Source of the DNA: Branchiostoma floridae | Lineage: Eukaryota > Chordata > Leptocardii > Amphioxiformes > Branchiostomatidae | Reading direction: 5' to 3' | Length of the DNA: 64,000 nucleotides | Assembly: GCF_000003815.2 (NCBI RefSeq) | Contig: NC_049983.1 | Span: 12,100,283-12,164,282 of the forward strand | Shown: in pieces, positions 48,723 to 57,900 of the stretch | Layout: every line of letters begins with the position of its first letter | How positions within the stretch are numbered: the first letter of the stretch is position 1 | The notes under the pieces: model-generated | The model's input: only the letters and a program-made list of their open reading frames with translations | What the model was told of the DNA's origin: nothing | Database searches by the model: none | Made by a program: the position numbers and the translations under genes

Positions 48723-49349
48723 CTACGCATTTGGGGTTTGATTTCTTTTCAGTGGAAGACGAAGTACCCCACCCTTTTCTATAATGAGTGGGTTATGTGA
48801 CGTTAACAGCGTTATAGTTTTGTTTTCGTCAGTAAGCGTTTGGAAATTTTTGTGTTCTGCATGCCTCTTCAAATAACTCCTTTCTTTCCTGGTCATTAGA
48901 GAGGCAGTTAGAAATAAAATGTATTTCGTCTTCCACCGGTTTTGCAATACAATGGTTACATGCTCTTTCGCCCACAGGTAGCTTTTTGTACCGCCCTTTC
49001 TCAATTTCAAGGGGGTGAGCGCTAATTCTAAGTTTCCCCCTTGTCGATCTGACCACGAATTTATCTAGTAACGTTAAATAAGTTATCATTGAGTATCCCT
49101 TCTTTTATAGTTTCTTAAAAATCTTAACTTACCATTACCTGTAGACAGTCTATGAGAAAATGTCTGGATATATATATCTTTCAACCCTTTTCTTAGCGAT
49201 GTACATATATGCTTGTTGTCTAACCACGAATCCATAGAGTTCCATAAAAAAGAGCAACCAGTATTGTCTAGAATTTCCTTTACGTGTAACAAGCACAACT
49301 CATATTTCGAAGCATAGATGTCAAGTATTAAGTCTTCATGAATGTGCAC
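48723..49349 (-). pseudogene. Decayed non-LTR retrotransposon ORF2 C-terminus
   Basis: Three overlapping minus-strand frames (49349-49086, 49089-48829, 49010-48723) read as one protein broken by frameshifts. The middle frame has LRISAHPLEIEKGRYKKLPV, GERACNHCIAKPVEDEIHFI and SNCLSNDQER, a C-x2-C-(n)-H-x4-C knuckle found just after the reverse transcriptase of many LINEs. The next frame continues DENKTITLLTSHNPLIIEKG. The reverse transcriptase itself is absent. Confidence 0.65.
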
Positions 49350-49835
49350 CGAAATTCAAATTATTGTGATCATTACTTTTTGTAACGTTAGGTAAGGTAG
49401 ATGGGGAAAACGTGGACAATTATGCTGCGACCTGAGGTGTGCGGGTCAAGTTGCGCTGCTGGAAGTTTGACACCCACTTCTTTCATCATGATCAAACATT
49501 TTGACAATGTCTTTTGTTAATGACAACGACTTATGGCATAGGGAACTCGACCCACGCGTCTGATCACAATTCATCCTTGTTTTTCTCGCCACTTACCTTC
49601 TGATTTGCAAAAAAAAAACCGAATGCCTGGAAAGTAATGACTGCAATGGTTTGAAATTTGGAGGATATTGATAGAAGACTTGATACTACGAAGCTGTGAC
49701 TCAAAATTTGAGTTGTGCTTATTCTTTCTGGATGAGGCCAAGGACAGAGATCGTACGTACAACGCACTTACCACTTGCGCCACCAACGATGCACCCAACC
49801 GCTCACGGCCAGGCGTGGCATGGCCTCTCTGCTCT

Positions 49836-50289
49836 CAGAGCTAAGAGCCACGCAAATATTACCTGTAGGGTGTGTTACCTGGTCCCCAGAGCTACGCGCC
49901 ACGCAAATATTGCCTGTAGGGTGTGTTACCTGGTCCCCAGAGCTAAGCGCCACGCAAATATTGCCTGTAGGGTGTGTTACCTGGTCCCCAGAGCTAAGCG
50001 CCACGCAAATATTGCCTGTAGGGTGTGTTACCTGGTCCCCAGAGCTAAGCGCCACGCAAATATTACCTGTAGGGTGTGTTACCTGGTCCCCAGAGCTAAG
50101 CGCCACGCAAATATTACCTGTACGGTGTGTTACCTGGTCCCCAGAGCTAAGCGCCACGCAAATATAACCTGTACGGTGTGTTACCTGGTCCCCAGAGCTA
50201 AGAGCCACACAAATATTACCTGTAAGGTGTGTTACCTGGTCCCCAGAGCTAAGAGCCACGCAAATATTACCTGTATGGTGTGTTATACG
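49836..50289 (-). repeat. 51-bp minisatellite, right array
   Basis: About nine units of the same 51-bp sequence as the left array, in inverted orientation (GAGCTAAGCGCCACGCAAAT, then TTACCTGTAGGGTGTGTTAC). It is shorter and more homogeneous than the left array. It begins abruptly after GGCCTCTCTGCTCT and ends at the unique arm at 50290. Confidence 0.9.
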
Positions 50290-50637
50290 TAAAATTTAAC
50301 CGATGAATGAGGGACTAACTAGGGGCAAGGAAGCGACAGTCGCTTCCGGGATAAATATGCGTAACAAAGTTACTGTTTTGAAACATAAACTCGGGTCAAT
50401 TCCGATTACGTATGTTTCTTAGTATCATATAGAAAAGGACCTATCTGTTTAAGGGCTTACATAGCATGAATATGCTCTAAAAGGCCGTGTTTTATGCGCT
50501 CAAATGTTGAATTATGATATTGTAAGCGAACAGCATGGCGGAACTGCTGTACTGCCGTCGACGAAACTATCCTCACAGATGGGATTGACCAATAGTAGCG
50601 TGGCGCTTATTGTGTGCGCGCCGCCGTTAAACGGAGG
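50290..50637 (-). repeat. Right terminal arm of the foldback element
   Basis: Reverse complement of the left arm. It carries about 20 bp not present on the left (between ATCATAATTC-side and GGCGGAACTG-side sequence near 50515-50540). It ends CCGCCGTTAAACGGAGG at 50621-50637. Just outside are AAAATGGCGTCG and CATGCGCAG, reminiscent of YY1 and NRF1 sites. Confidence 0.85.
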
Positions 50638-52730
50638 CACCTATAGCTCGGTATTTGGTTGCCCGAAAAATGGCGTCGTAACGACAGGTTACGGACATGC
50701 GCAGTTCTGTTTAGAGCGTCACTTAGCGAACTTCAGGTGAATTGCAGGGAGGGTAATTTCTGTGTTTGGATTGTAATATTCAACCAAGGAGATTTTGACA
50801 AAACCTATAGGACGTTTTGATAAAACCTCATTGATTCAATTTCATTGAGACTATATCAGTGTATTACAATGCAAATGATCCACAATTAAGTATCTTGTTA
50901 GCATAGCTCATATCAATGCATCGTCTCTTCTTTCCCAATACAGAAGTTGCAAGTTCACATATGTTGCAAATATCCTTCTTCAGAAAGCAACGGTATTTCC
51001 TCATTAATTATGCAAATGATGGAAAAACAATAATTTATGTGTTAGATGATATTGGTCTTTATCTGACATTAACCTACGTGTACCACTAGTATGAACATGC
51101 CATCATTTACCATTGCTGCCATTGTCGGCTATTAAATGACATCTATTTTCGAGGGCCGCTTCATATCAATATACCAGCGGTGCTGCATGCGCCATCGTTC
51201 CCATGACAACGGCTCTTACTTCCCGTTTGGCTTGCTTTCATACCAAGAATAGCTGCAAGAGAAAAGAGCCTCGTGACATGTGCACGACAGAGAGGAAACC
51301 TTTGCCTGCTGTGCTTCCTTCTTTAATTGCGGTCTTTTCATTTTCGCCTCAGGCAGACGATCGAGACTCGTAGTTTATGGAATGACGACGGTCATTTCAA
51401 TATTGTAGCAAAACGTTACAATGCGTCTGCATTTTAATATTGTAACAAAAACTCCGGACAGAAATCTCGAGGAATAACAGTAAGACCTTTAAGTGGTTTA
51501 TGGAATGACGACAGCCATTTCAATATTGTAGCAAAACGTTACAATGCGTCTGCATTTTGATATTGTAACAAAAACTCCGGACAGAAATCTCGAGGAATAA
51601 CAGTAAGACCTTTAAGTGGTTTATGGAATGACGACAGCCATTTCAATATTGTAGCAAAACGTTACAATGCGTCTGCATTTTAATATTGTAACAAAAACTC
51701 CGGACAGAAATCTCGAGGAATAACAGTAAGACCTTTTCACATATGCAAGTCTCCTGAAGCCCCAGTAATTGAGGCTTTTTCCTGTACACCTGTTGCACAC
51801 GGTAAAACGTGACTTTTGCCTCCCTCCAATCAGTGATTCCAGACGTTTCCGTGAGTGAAGACATGCATGCAAGTCACGACACACTGAAGCACTGATGGCG
51901 ACAATAAAGCAATTGGCTTGCAATGCGAGCATTCCTGGTTGGTGCTAGCTGGAACTGATTGTCTAAGATGTTTACATACTATGAAATGAAGACATGCTCA
52001 CTTACAGATGTGGTCACTCGCAGAAATCATATACGATTGATATTCGGATAGCTTTAAAGTTTAAATTTGCCAGGTAGGCCTTTGAAGATAAACAATAACA
52101 CGGCTTCAAAAGCATGTCGTGGTATGTTCCTGTGTAACATGTTTGTCACGCGTCCGAACGGACGTGCATATGTTTGGAAGTTATGTGAAAGTTATTACAT
52201 ACAGTATTCATGAACGGGTTGCCACGCGTCACTCGGTCGTTGTATAGAATCTATTTATATCACAAAAAGTATGTTAGAATTGATGAGTCTACCTCAGTAT
52301 AACATGGCTCGTGTAACAGTTGGTAAAAGGGCTTGTAATAGTATGATTGCAAAAACGCCTCAGCATATTTCGGTCATGTAGTGTTTTTCCCCAAGGACAC
52401 AGCCGCTATGCAGCCTTTGCAAGTGCCGCGATATGTTGCATGTGTCCTTAGGTTGGGGTTTACAGGTGCATTAATATTGATGGCCTTCTTCAAGCGGTAA
52501 AAGCTGGCATGAATGATTTCGCAAGGAATGTATAATTTGGTGAACCCAGAAGGCTCAGAAATCCCATTTTCCCCCGAGGCCGGTGATAATAAGATTCTCA
52601 CGACTTGAACAATGCCGCCTCGTACCGCCGGTCCCCATGGAAACCGTGTTTGCTTTCCGGACGAGAGGAGAGCTACCTGACGTCACAGCTGACGTGCTCA
52701 TGCGAGTGGGTGTCCCGTTCCCTCACAAGT
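50638..52730 (+). other. Spacer upstream of the TRIM-NHL gene
   Basis: No coding frame is recognised. It contains the 123-bp triplicate at 51373-51740 and ordinary AT-rich sequence. The region just before the TRIM start (52560-52730) is GC-rich and open in the TRIM frame from a TTG at 52605. It has no upstream ATG in that frame, so it reads as 5' UTR or promoter. Confidence 0.5.
51373..51740 (+). repeat. 123-bp tandem repeat, three copies
   Basis: Copies begin at GTTTATGGAATGACGAC near 51373, 51497 and 51619. Each runs through CATTTCAATATTGTAGCAAA, ACGTTACAATGCGTCTGCAT, ATATTGTAACAAAAACTCCG and GAGGAATAACAGTAAGACCT. The copies differ at only a few bases, so the triplication is recent. Each unit holds ATTGTAGC and GTTACAAT, a short imperfect inverted pair. 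The last copy breaks off after AAGACCTTT. Confidence 0.92.
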
Positions 52731-54740
52731 ATGGCAGCTGGACTCGTTAGCGAGATTAATGAGGAGTTTCTAGTCTGTCAGATCTGCTATAACGACTTCG
52801 ACCGCCCGAAGATTCTTCCGTGTCTTCACACCTTCTGTCAGCCATGCCTGGAGAAGCTTTTTGCCGCCCAGGCGGACAGGAACCTGTCGTGCCCCACCTG
52901 CCGGCAGGAACTGTACTTGCCCCCGCACGGTGTGCAGGGGCTAAAGGACAACTTCCTAGTGTCCAAACTCCGTGACGTCGTTACCAAACCAGGAAGACCG
53001 CCGGCAAACGCACAAGACGTCACCATATGCCGCGTCTGTTCGACTGGTACGGGCGCTACCTTCTACTGTGTGGACTGTCGGGAATACCTGTGCCAGGTGT
53101 GTACGGACGCCCACCGCCGACTCAAGCTCACACGGGCACATAACATTGTAGCCACAGGCAACTCTAGTCCCGTTATGGCTGACCGTGGGGACAACAACAC
53201 TTCAATGTGCACAAGGCACGGCGAAATCAACAAATTTCACTGCGACACCTGCCATCTGGTAATCTGTCTGCACTGTGTTGTTACCGCCCACAAGGAACAC
53301 AGGTATGTGGAAATAGAGGAGGTGGCGGAGAGGGAGAAAAAGAACGTAAGGCGACTCCTGCCTGTAGCCCGGGGGATCGCGTTTCTACAACAAGCTAAGC
53401 TCAATGAAATGCATTCATTGAAGCAGAAATGGGACGCCCGTGTTGACCAGACTGTAAGCACTGTGGAGGCTCGGGCGAAACTAATGATAGACGCCATACA
53501 AGAGTTAAAGCAAGCCAAAATCAGTCATATCCAAGCGCTATACGCGGCGAGTAAGAAGGAACTGGTTTCGGCAGTGCAGGCGGCGGAAGAGAATCTCAGT
53601 TCCGCTAAGAGTTTCGTCCAGTTCGCGGAGAGCATGGACGATAATGGCACTCCTATGGAGGTGTTTACCCAAGCACGTGACCTCACAGGTAGACTACAGA
53701 GGTACATAGACAATGATAATAAGGGGAAAGTCGACGTTTCTAGTTCTTTGATGGACATTCAGTTTTCCTCAACTGTCACAGAGGGGGCAGAAGAACTGGA
53801 CCGTCTGTTCGGCAGTTTGTCTATCAGAGCGCCAATGCCGGAACCTTGGCCGACTCTACCGACAATTCCGTCTGAAACGCCTTATGAAACGCCCAAGACT
53901 GTCGCCAAGCCTAGCCGGACGCTGAACCCCACGGGAACCGCACGGCTATCCACAGCCTTGGGTAAGAGGGGGAGCGGGGACGGAGAGTTTGACTGGGCGG
54001 CGTCCGTGTTTGTCAACAACGAAGGTTTCATCATCGCGACGGACGTCCGGAACAAACGCCTGCAGGTGATGGACGAGGAGAACCTGTACGGAACCATTAA
54101 CCTTGGCTTTGAACCGTGGGACGTGGCCTGCAAGGACAACGGCGACCTCCTGGTCACCGGAGATGGACACTCCATTCACGTGCTGGACAACCAAGGTAAG
54201 GAGAAGGAAACCATCAATGTGGAGGGGTTCAGGGAGAAGGACAAGCCCTCCCGAGGTATCGCGGTGGACAGGCTGGGCCGGATCATCGTGTCTATCGGGT
54301 GGCAGGTGTTCGTGCTGCTGCCGGACGGCACGCCGGTCCACACCCTCGCCTCCTCCTCACACCAGCTCTTCGGTAACCAGCTCCGCCTCACCACCAACAG
54401 CGACAGTCAAGTCATCGTCAGCGACTGGAGAAACGATATTATCAAGGTGTTCGGACAAAACGGAGAGTTCGTAAAAGAGTTTGGGCTGTACGGGTCCGGG
54501 GATGGGTACTTCGACTATCCAACCTCCGTCCACACGGACGACCACAACAACATCATCGTGGCGGATAGCAAGAACCACCGAGTGTCGCAGTTCAGTAAAG
54601 ACGGGACGTTTGTGCGCCACCTGTTGTCCCGGGATAACGGGCTGTGGCACCCGCAAGGTGTGGCCATCACTCCCGACGGGAAACTTGTCGTCTCGGACAG
54701 AAGCGAAAACAGTTGTGTCAAGGTCTACACTATTGACTAA
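52731..54740 (+). CDS. TRIM-NHL protein, RING-type E3 ubiquitin ligase (TRIM2/3/56-like)
   Basis: A single exon of 669 codons. Of the possible starts, the ATG at 52731 (MAAGLVSEINEEF) has A at -3 and G at +4 and lies just ahead of the RING, as in TRIM proteins. The open frame further upstream has no ATG. RING at 16-57 (C16, C19, C31, H33, C36, C39, C54, C57). B-box 1 at about 100-140 (C100, C103, C113, C116, C121, C124, H128, H137). B-box 2 at about 160-190 (C160, H163, C171, C174, C179, C182, H187, H190). Coiled coil at about 205-330. NHL beta-propeller at about 407-669, ending VKVYTID. No filamin domain is seen between coil and NHL, unlike TRIM2/3/71. All zinc ligands are present, so it should be an active ligase that recognises targets or RNA through the NHL domain. 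Intronless TRIM-NHL genes have expanded greatly in amphioxus, so one-to-one orthology is unlikely. Confidence 0.92.
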   Translation: MAAGLVSEINEEFLVCQICYNDFDRPKILPCLHTFCQPCLEKLFAAQADRNLSCPTCRQELYLPPHGVQGLKDNFLVSKLRDVVTKPGRPPANAQDVTICRVCSTGTGATFYCVDCREYLCQVCTDAHRRLKLTRAHNIVATGNSSPVMADRGDNNTSMCTRHGEINKFHCDTCHLVICLHCVVTAHKEHRYVEIEEVAEREKKNVRRLLPVARGIAFLQQAKLNEMHSLKQKWDARVDQTVSTVEARAKLMIDAIQELKQAKISHIQALYAASKKELVSAVQAAEENLSSAKSFVQFAESMDDNGTPMEVFTQARDLTGRLQRYIDNDNKGKVDVSSSLMDIQFSSTVTEGAEELDRLFGSLSIRAPMPEPWPTLPTIPSETPYETPKTVAKPSRTLNPTGTARLSTALGKRGSGDGEFDWAASVFVNNEGFIIATDVRNKRLQVMDEENLYGTINLGFEPWDVACKDNGDLLVTGDGHSIHVLDNQGKEKETINVEGFREKDKPSRGIAVDRLGRIIVSIGWQVFVLLPDGTPVHTLASSSHQLFGNQLRLTTNSDSQVIVSDWRNDIIKVFGQNGEFVKEFGLYGSGDGYFDYPTSVHTDDHNNIIVADSKNHRVSQFSKDGTFVRHLLSRDNGLWHPQGVAITPDGKLVVSDRSENSCVKVYTID

Positions 54741-54928
54741 TCTCTGTGTTTATACATTTGGAATTGCATCATATTAAAAATGGAAGAAATGCAGGGCGTG
54801 GACATCATCCCGGACGGGAAACTTGTCGTCTCGGACAAAAGCAAAAACAGCTGCGTTAAGGTCTACGCTATTGACTGATCTCTGCTTTTATAACGTTACA
54901 TTTCTCAATTTGTATCAAATTGGAAGAA
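54653..54928 (+). repeat. 138-bp duplication of the TRIM gene's 3' end
   Basis: 54653-54790 holds the last 29 codons and start of the 3' UTR. 54791-54928 repeats them. Both carry GACGGGAAACTTGTCGTCTC, AAGGTCTACnCTATTGACT and a TATA-rich tail with GGAAGAAATG. The offset is 138 bp, a multiple of three, so the second copy remains in the TRIM frame and ends in its own TGA, but beyond the TAA at 54738. An ATTAAA at 54773 may be the poly(A) signal. Confidence 0.88.
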
Positions 54929-57900
54929 ATGGACTAACAAACAACGTGTGATAAGCACTTGCTCAATATATCCGTTTGAACTGGTTTTCATTAAGGCGAA
55001 CACCGCCTATCTAAGACATAAGTTGTGCCAAGTGGTGTAATATTAATTGTGACGTTGACCTTCACCCTAGTTGTATCGCCACAGCCGCTGGGGCCGCCCA
55101 ACCACCTGTTGCATATTTGTCCTGTTTGTGTGAACTGTGAACGGTTTGCCTGTTGAAAATTCCATACCTGAACATCAGACACCATGTCCTTTTTAAGACA
55201 GAGGAAAATTGTGTAATTGATCATGACTTTATCATGCCAATCACGTTCCAATGTTGGTACGAAACCACGACCACTTTCCTGTCTCTGCGTCCGGTTTCCG
55301 GTTCTGAATTCTCAAAAATTACAAGTCATCGGAATCGGAAGGCAAAAACCTTTACTTCCCGGTTAAACTTTCAATTTAACTTCGACAAAGTGCAACAAAG
55401 AAAGCAAACCTCTTTGACAAACGTAAACGTGAAATAGAAGGGTATTTAGAGATGATACGTGTCGTTTGGCGACAGAGAGGACACTGCGAAAGGAAGGGCA
55501 CGAGAGTGCGTTTGTTTGCCAAAGGAAACATGCCCTTTTGGTGCTCACGGTTCGCTTCCTGAGGAATTAGAGCAGGCTTATGTTATGGATCACGAAACTA
55601 TGGTGCTATGTTTTAAAGTGAATCTATTGAAAATACTTCTCATTTCAAAATATGTCGACAGAATATAACCCTGATATGTATGATATTTTTGGAAATAAGA
55701 TTACAAAAATTGACCCAGTTATCTGGACTATGTGCCAACAAATGTATGTATGTTTTGGAATAGATCGATGTACACCCAGTATTAACATGTGTAGCTTCGC
55801 ACCTGTGTTAGCCTTACGCCGAGTACTTTTGTTGGTTAGAATAACATTAGTTGTATCAACACAGGCACCTTACGAAGGTATAAATAGAAGCTTTACTAGG
55901 TGGCTGTTGTGTGTAGCAAATATTATCCACGCCATATGATATGCTGGAGGAAGGCATATTGCGTGATATTCCATTTGAATGATTTAGAGCATCGACGTAA
56001 TGTTAACACGTTAGAGGTAGCATAAAGATTGATAATTAAAGATAAGAATCAACAGCCAAGTAACGGGTCAACATATTAAAAATATCCCACCCCTGCCGCA
56101 AGGTTTTATTGTAATATCAGGCCCGGAGTTCGAATAAGGGTGAACCTTGATAAAATCCTCTTATACATAAATACTTATCATGAATCTAACATTCAATGAC
56201 GGACGATTTATATCTTGACTCGTTAACATCATGTTCCTTGCACTTATGGCAGAGTTCATGACTGAATTCCTCTGGGCCCTGGAGATTAAAAGAATAAAAA
56301 TAAAACTAATATCCGGTGTATTGTTCAGTCACTTTAACTTGGCAAACTGCCCACATCAGCACGAATTACGTAGGTGTGAACTGTCAACTTCACTTGTTGC
56401 TTAGAGTTAGAAGCAGCAATTAGGAAAATCAACGTCCACGTCACTTTTCTTTCCTACGAGATCTTATCGACACTAAAAGCTTGGGATGTTTTATCCACGA
56501 GACCAGGTGCTTTATTGACATAACGGTACGGTGTTGTCTTACAGCAAGGCTGTTAATGATTGATCATGATTGTGCCATGACGTTGGTGGAAATGAGAAGT
56601 TGCGTGATCTTACTGCTCGTAATTGAATTTGTTGAGTCACTGATGAAAAATACCCGGCGCTATCTGGGCATTTATCTAGTTGCTTGTTGCTGTTGGCCAG
56701 TCATGCAAGCAATATATAATTCCACGGAAAAAAAGTTGTAGCCCCCTTCTTAAAATTTACTAAACCTAAACATTCTCAATCATCTGGTAGATCGTTTTAG
56801 TTGTTCATCGTAGCCTGACAAAAATTGAACTCATTTTTCTTTTTTTGCAATACGTACTTTATCTCCTCAGACTCAGGACCATTTGTGGCGATGGGAGTAG
56901 CTGGTGTTTAACATAGCTCGCAACGAGGCCCGGAAAAAGAATGTTTAGTAGCAACCATTCTTTGCAATCTAGAAAAAAATGGATGGGTTCGCTGCACAAA
57001 ATCTTATCGACTTGAAACACCTTTGTGTTTAACTGAATGCGTTATCGTTCTAATATGCAGTGCATGGTAAGGTTTCTAAGCAGCGTATTCCAAAGGCCAT
57101 AGTTTAAGCGTATTATTGGAAATGTGCGTCACTGGAATTGTGCGTCATTCCGCACTGTTGTCGGGAGAGAGAATCATTGCTGATTCGTTGTGGTCTTTCT
57201 GTAGGTGTCTATACAAATGTATTACAGAAAGGGTTCCTTGATATGCTATTTCTAATGTATAAGTGTGCTGAAGACGCGGCACTACCTTAGCAGATGGGTG
57301 TACTATCTGCGAACTGTCCAGCCGAATATCAACCATATGTCATCTTTCATTTCTGCTGACTTCCTGCTCCCTAGGCTGAGACTAATCAGTCTACCTTATC
57401 TAGGCCAAGCAAACAACAAAACAAGGCGTGCTGCTGTCCGCATCATTGCTTGCTTTATTCATTTCATGTGCGGAATAAGCAATTCAATGAAGGAAACATT
57501 TACCCAGTTGGCTTGACCCTCCCAACCTGCCACCACTGGGTCCCACAGTTTATACACGATTATTCACAGTCTGACATGGTGCTGCAGCTGAAGCCTTCTC
57601 ACAAAACCAGCACAATCTGACTTACTAGTGTTCGCTGGAGGGAAGCAATTCCTTTGTCTTGTATTGTATCATTACTAGTTAGTGAATTCCTGACATGTAC
57701 TAAGATTCTGGATCTGTGGTCTTGTGCTACAGCATTTCCGAGCATCTGAAACTGAACATTTCGAATTGCAATGACATTGTAAAATGAAAGGAAAAACTTC
57801 TCCTGACTGATACACACTATGCATTCCAGAAGGCTTATTCTGTGTACAATTTCCAAAATACAACACATTTGTTATTCAGTGCACCCAAACAAAAAACATG

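Larger units (their letters stand above)
41744..50637. mobile_element. 8.9 kb foldback element with minisatellite arms
   Basis: The outer arms 41744-42068 and 50290-50637 are reverse complements, starting CCTCCGTTTAACGGCGG and ending ACCGATGAATGAGGGACTAA in the right-arm sense. They show only scattered mismatches and one gap of about 20 bp. Inside each arm follow arrays of the same 51-bp unit in opposite orientation. The interior (43248-49835) has no intact transposase but holds a 146-bp satellite, a Penelope-like remnant, decayed 0.6 kb repeats and a LINE fragment. No exact target duplication is visible. The architecture (long inverted repeats with internal tandem arrays) matches foldback elements such as Drosophila FB/Galileo and sea urchin TU. 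Superfamily unknown. Confidence 0.8.

Noticed and set aside
42069-50289. CRISPR-like arrays
   Set aside because: The units are contiguous with no unique spacers, and the gene structure is clearly eukaryotic.
49696-50292. 198-codon frame in the right array and its antisense partner
   Set aside because: Same cause: the tandem repeat is open on both strands, with no start context or conserved domain.
52605-52730. 42-residue N-terminal extension of the TRIM frame
   Set aside because: It begins at a TTG and contains no ATG. The ATG at 52731 has a good context and gives the usual short lead before the RING.
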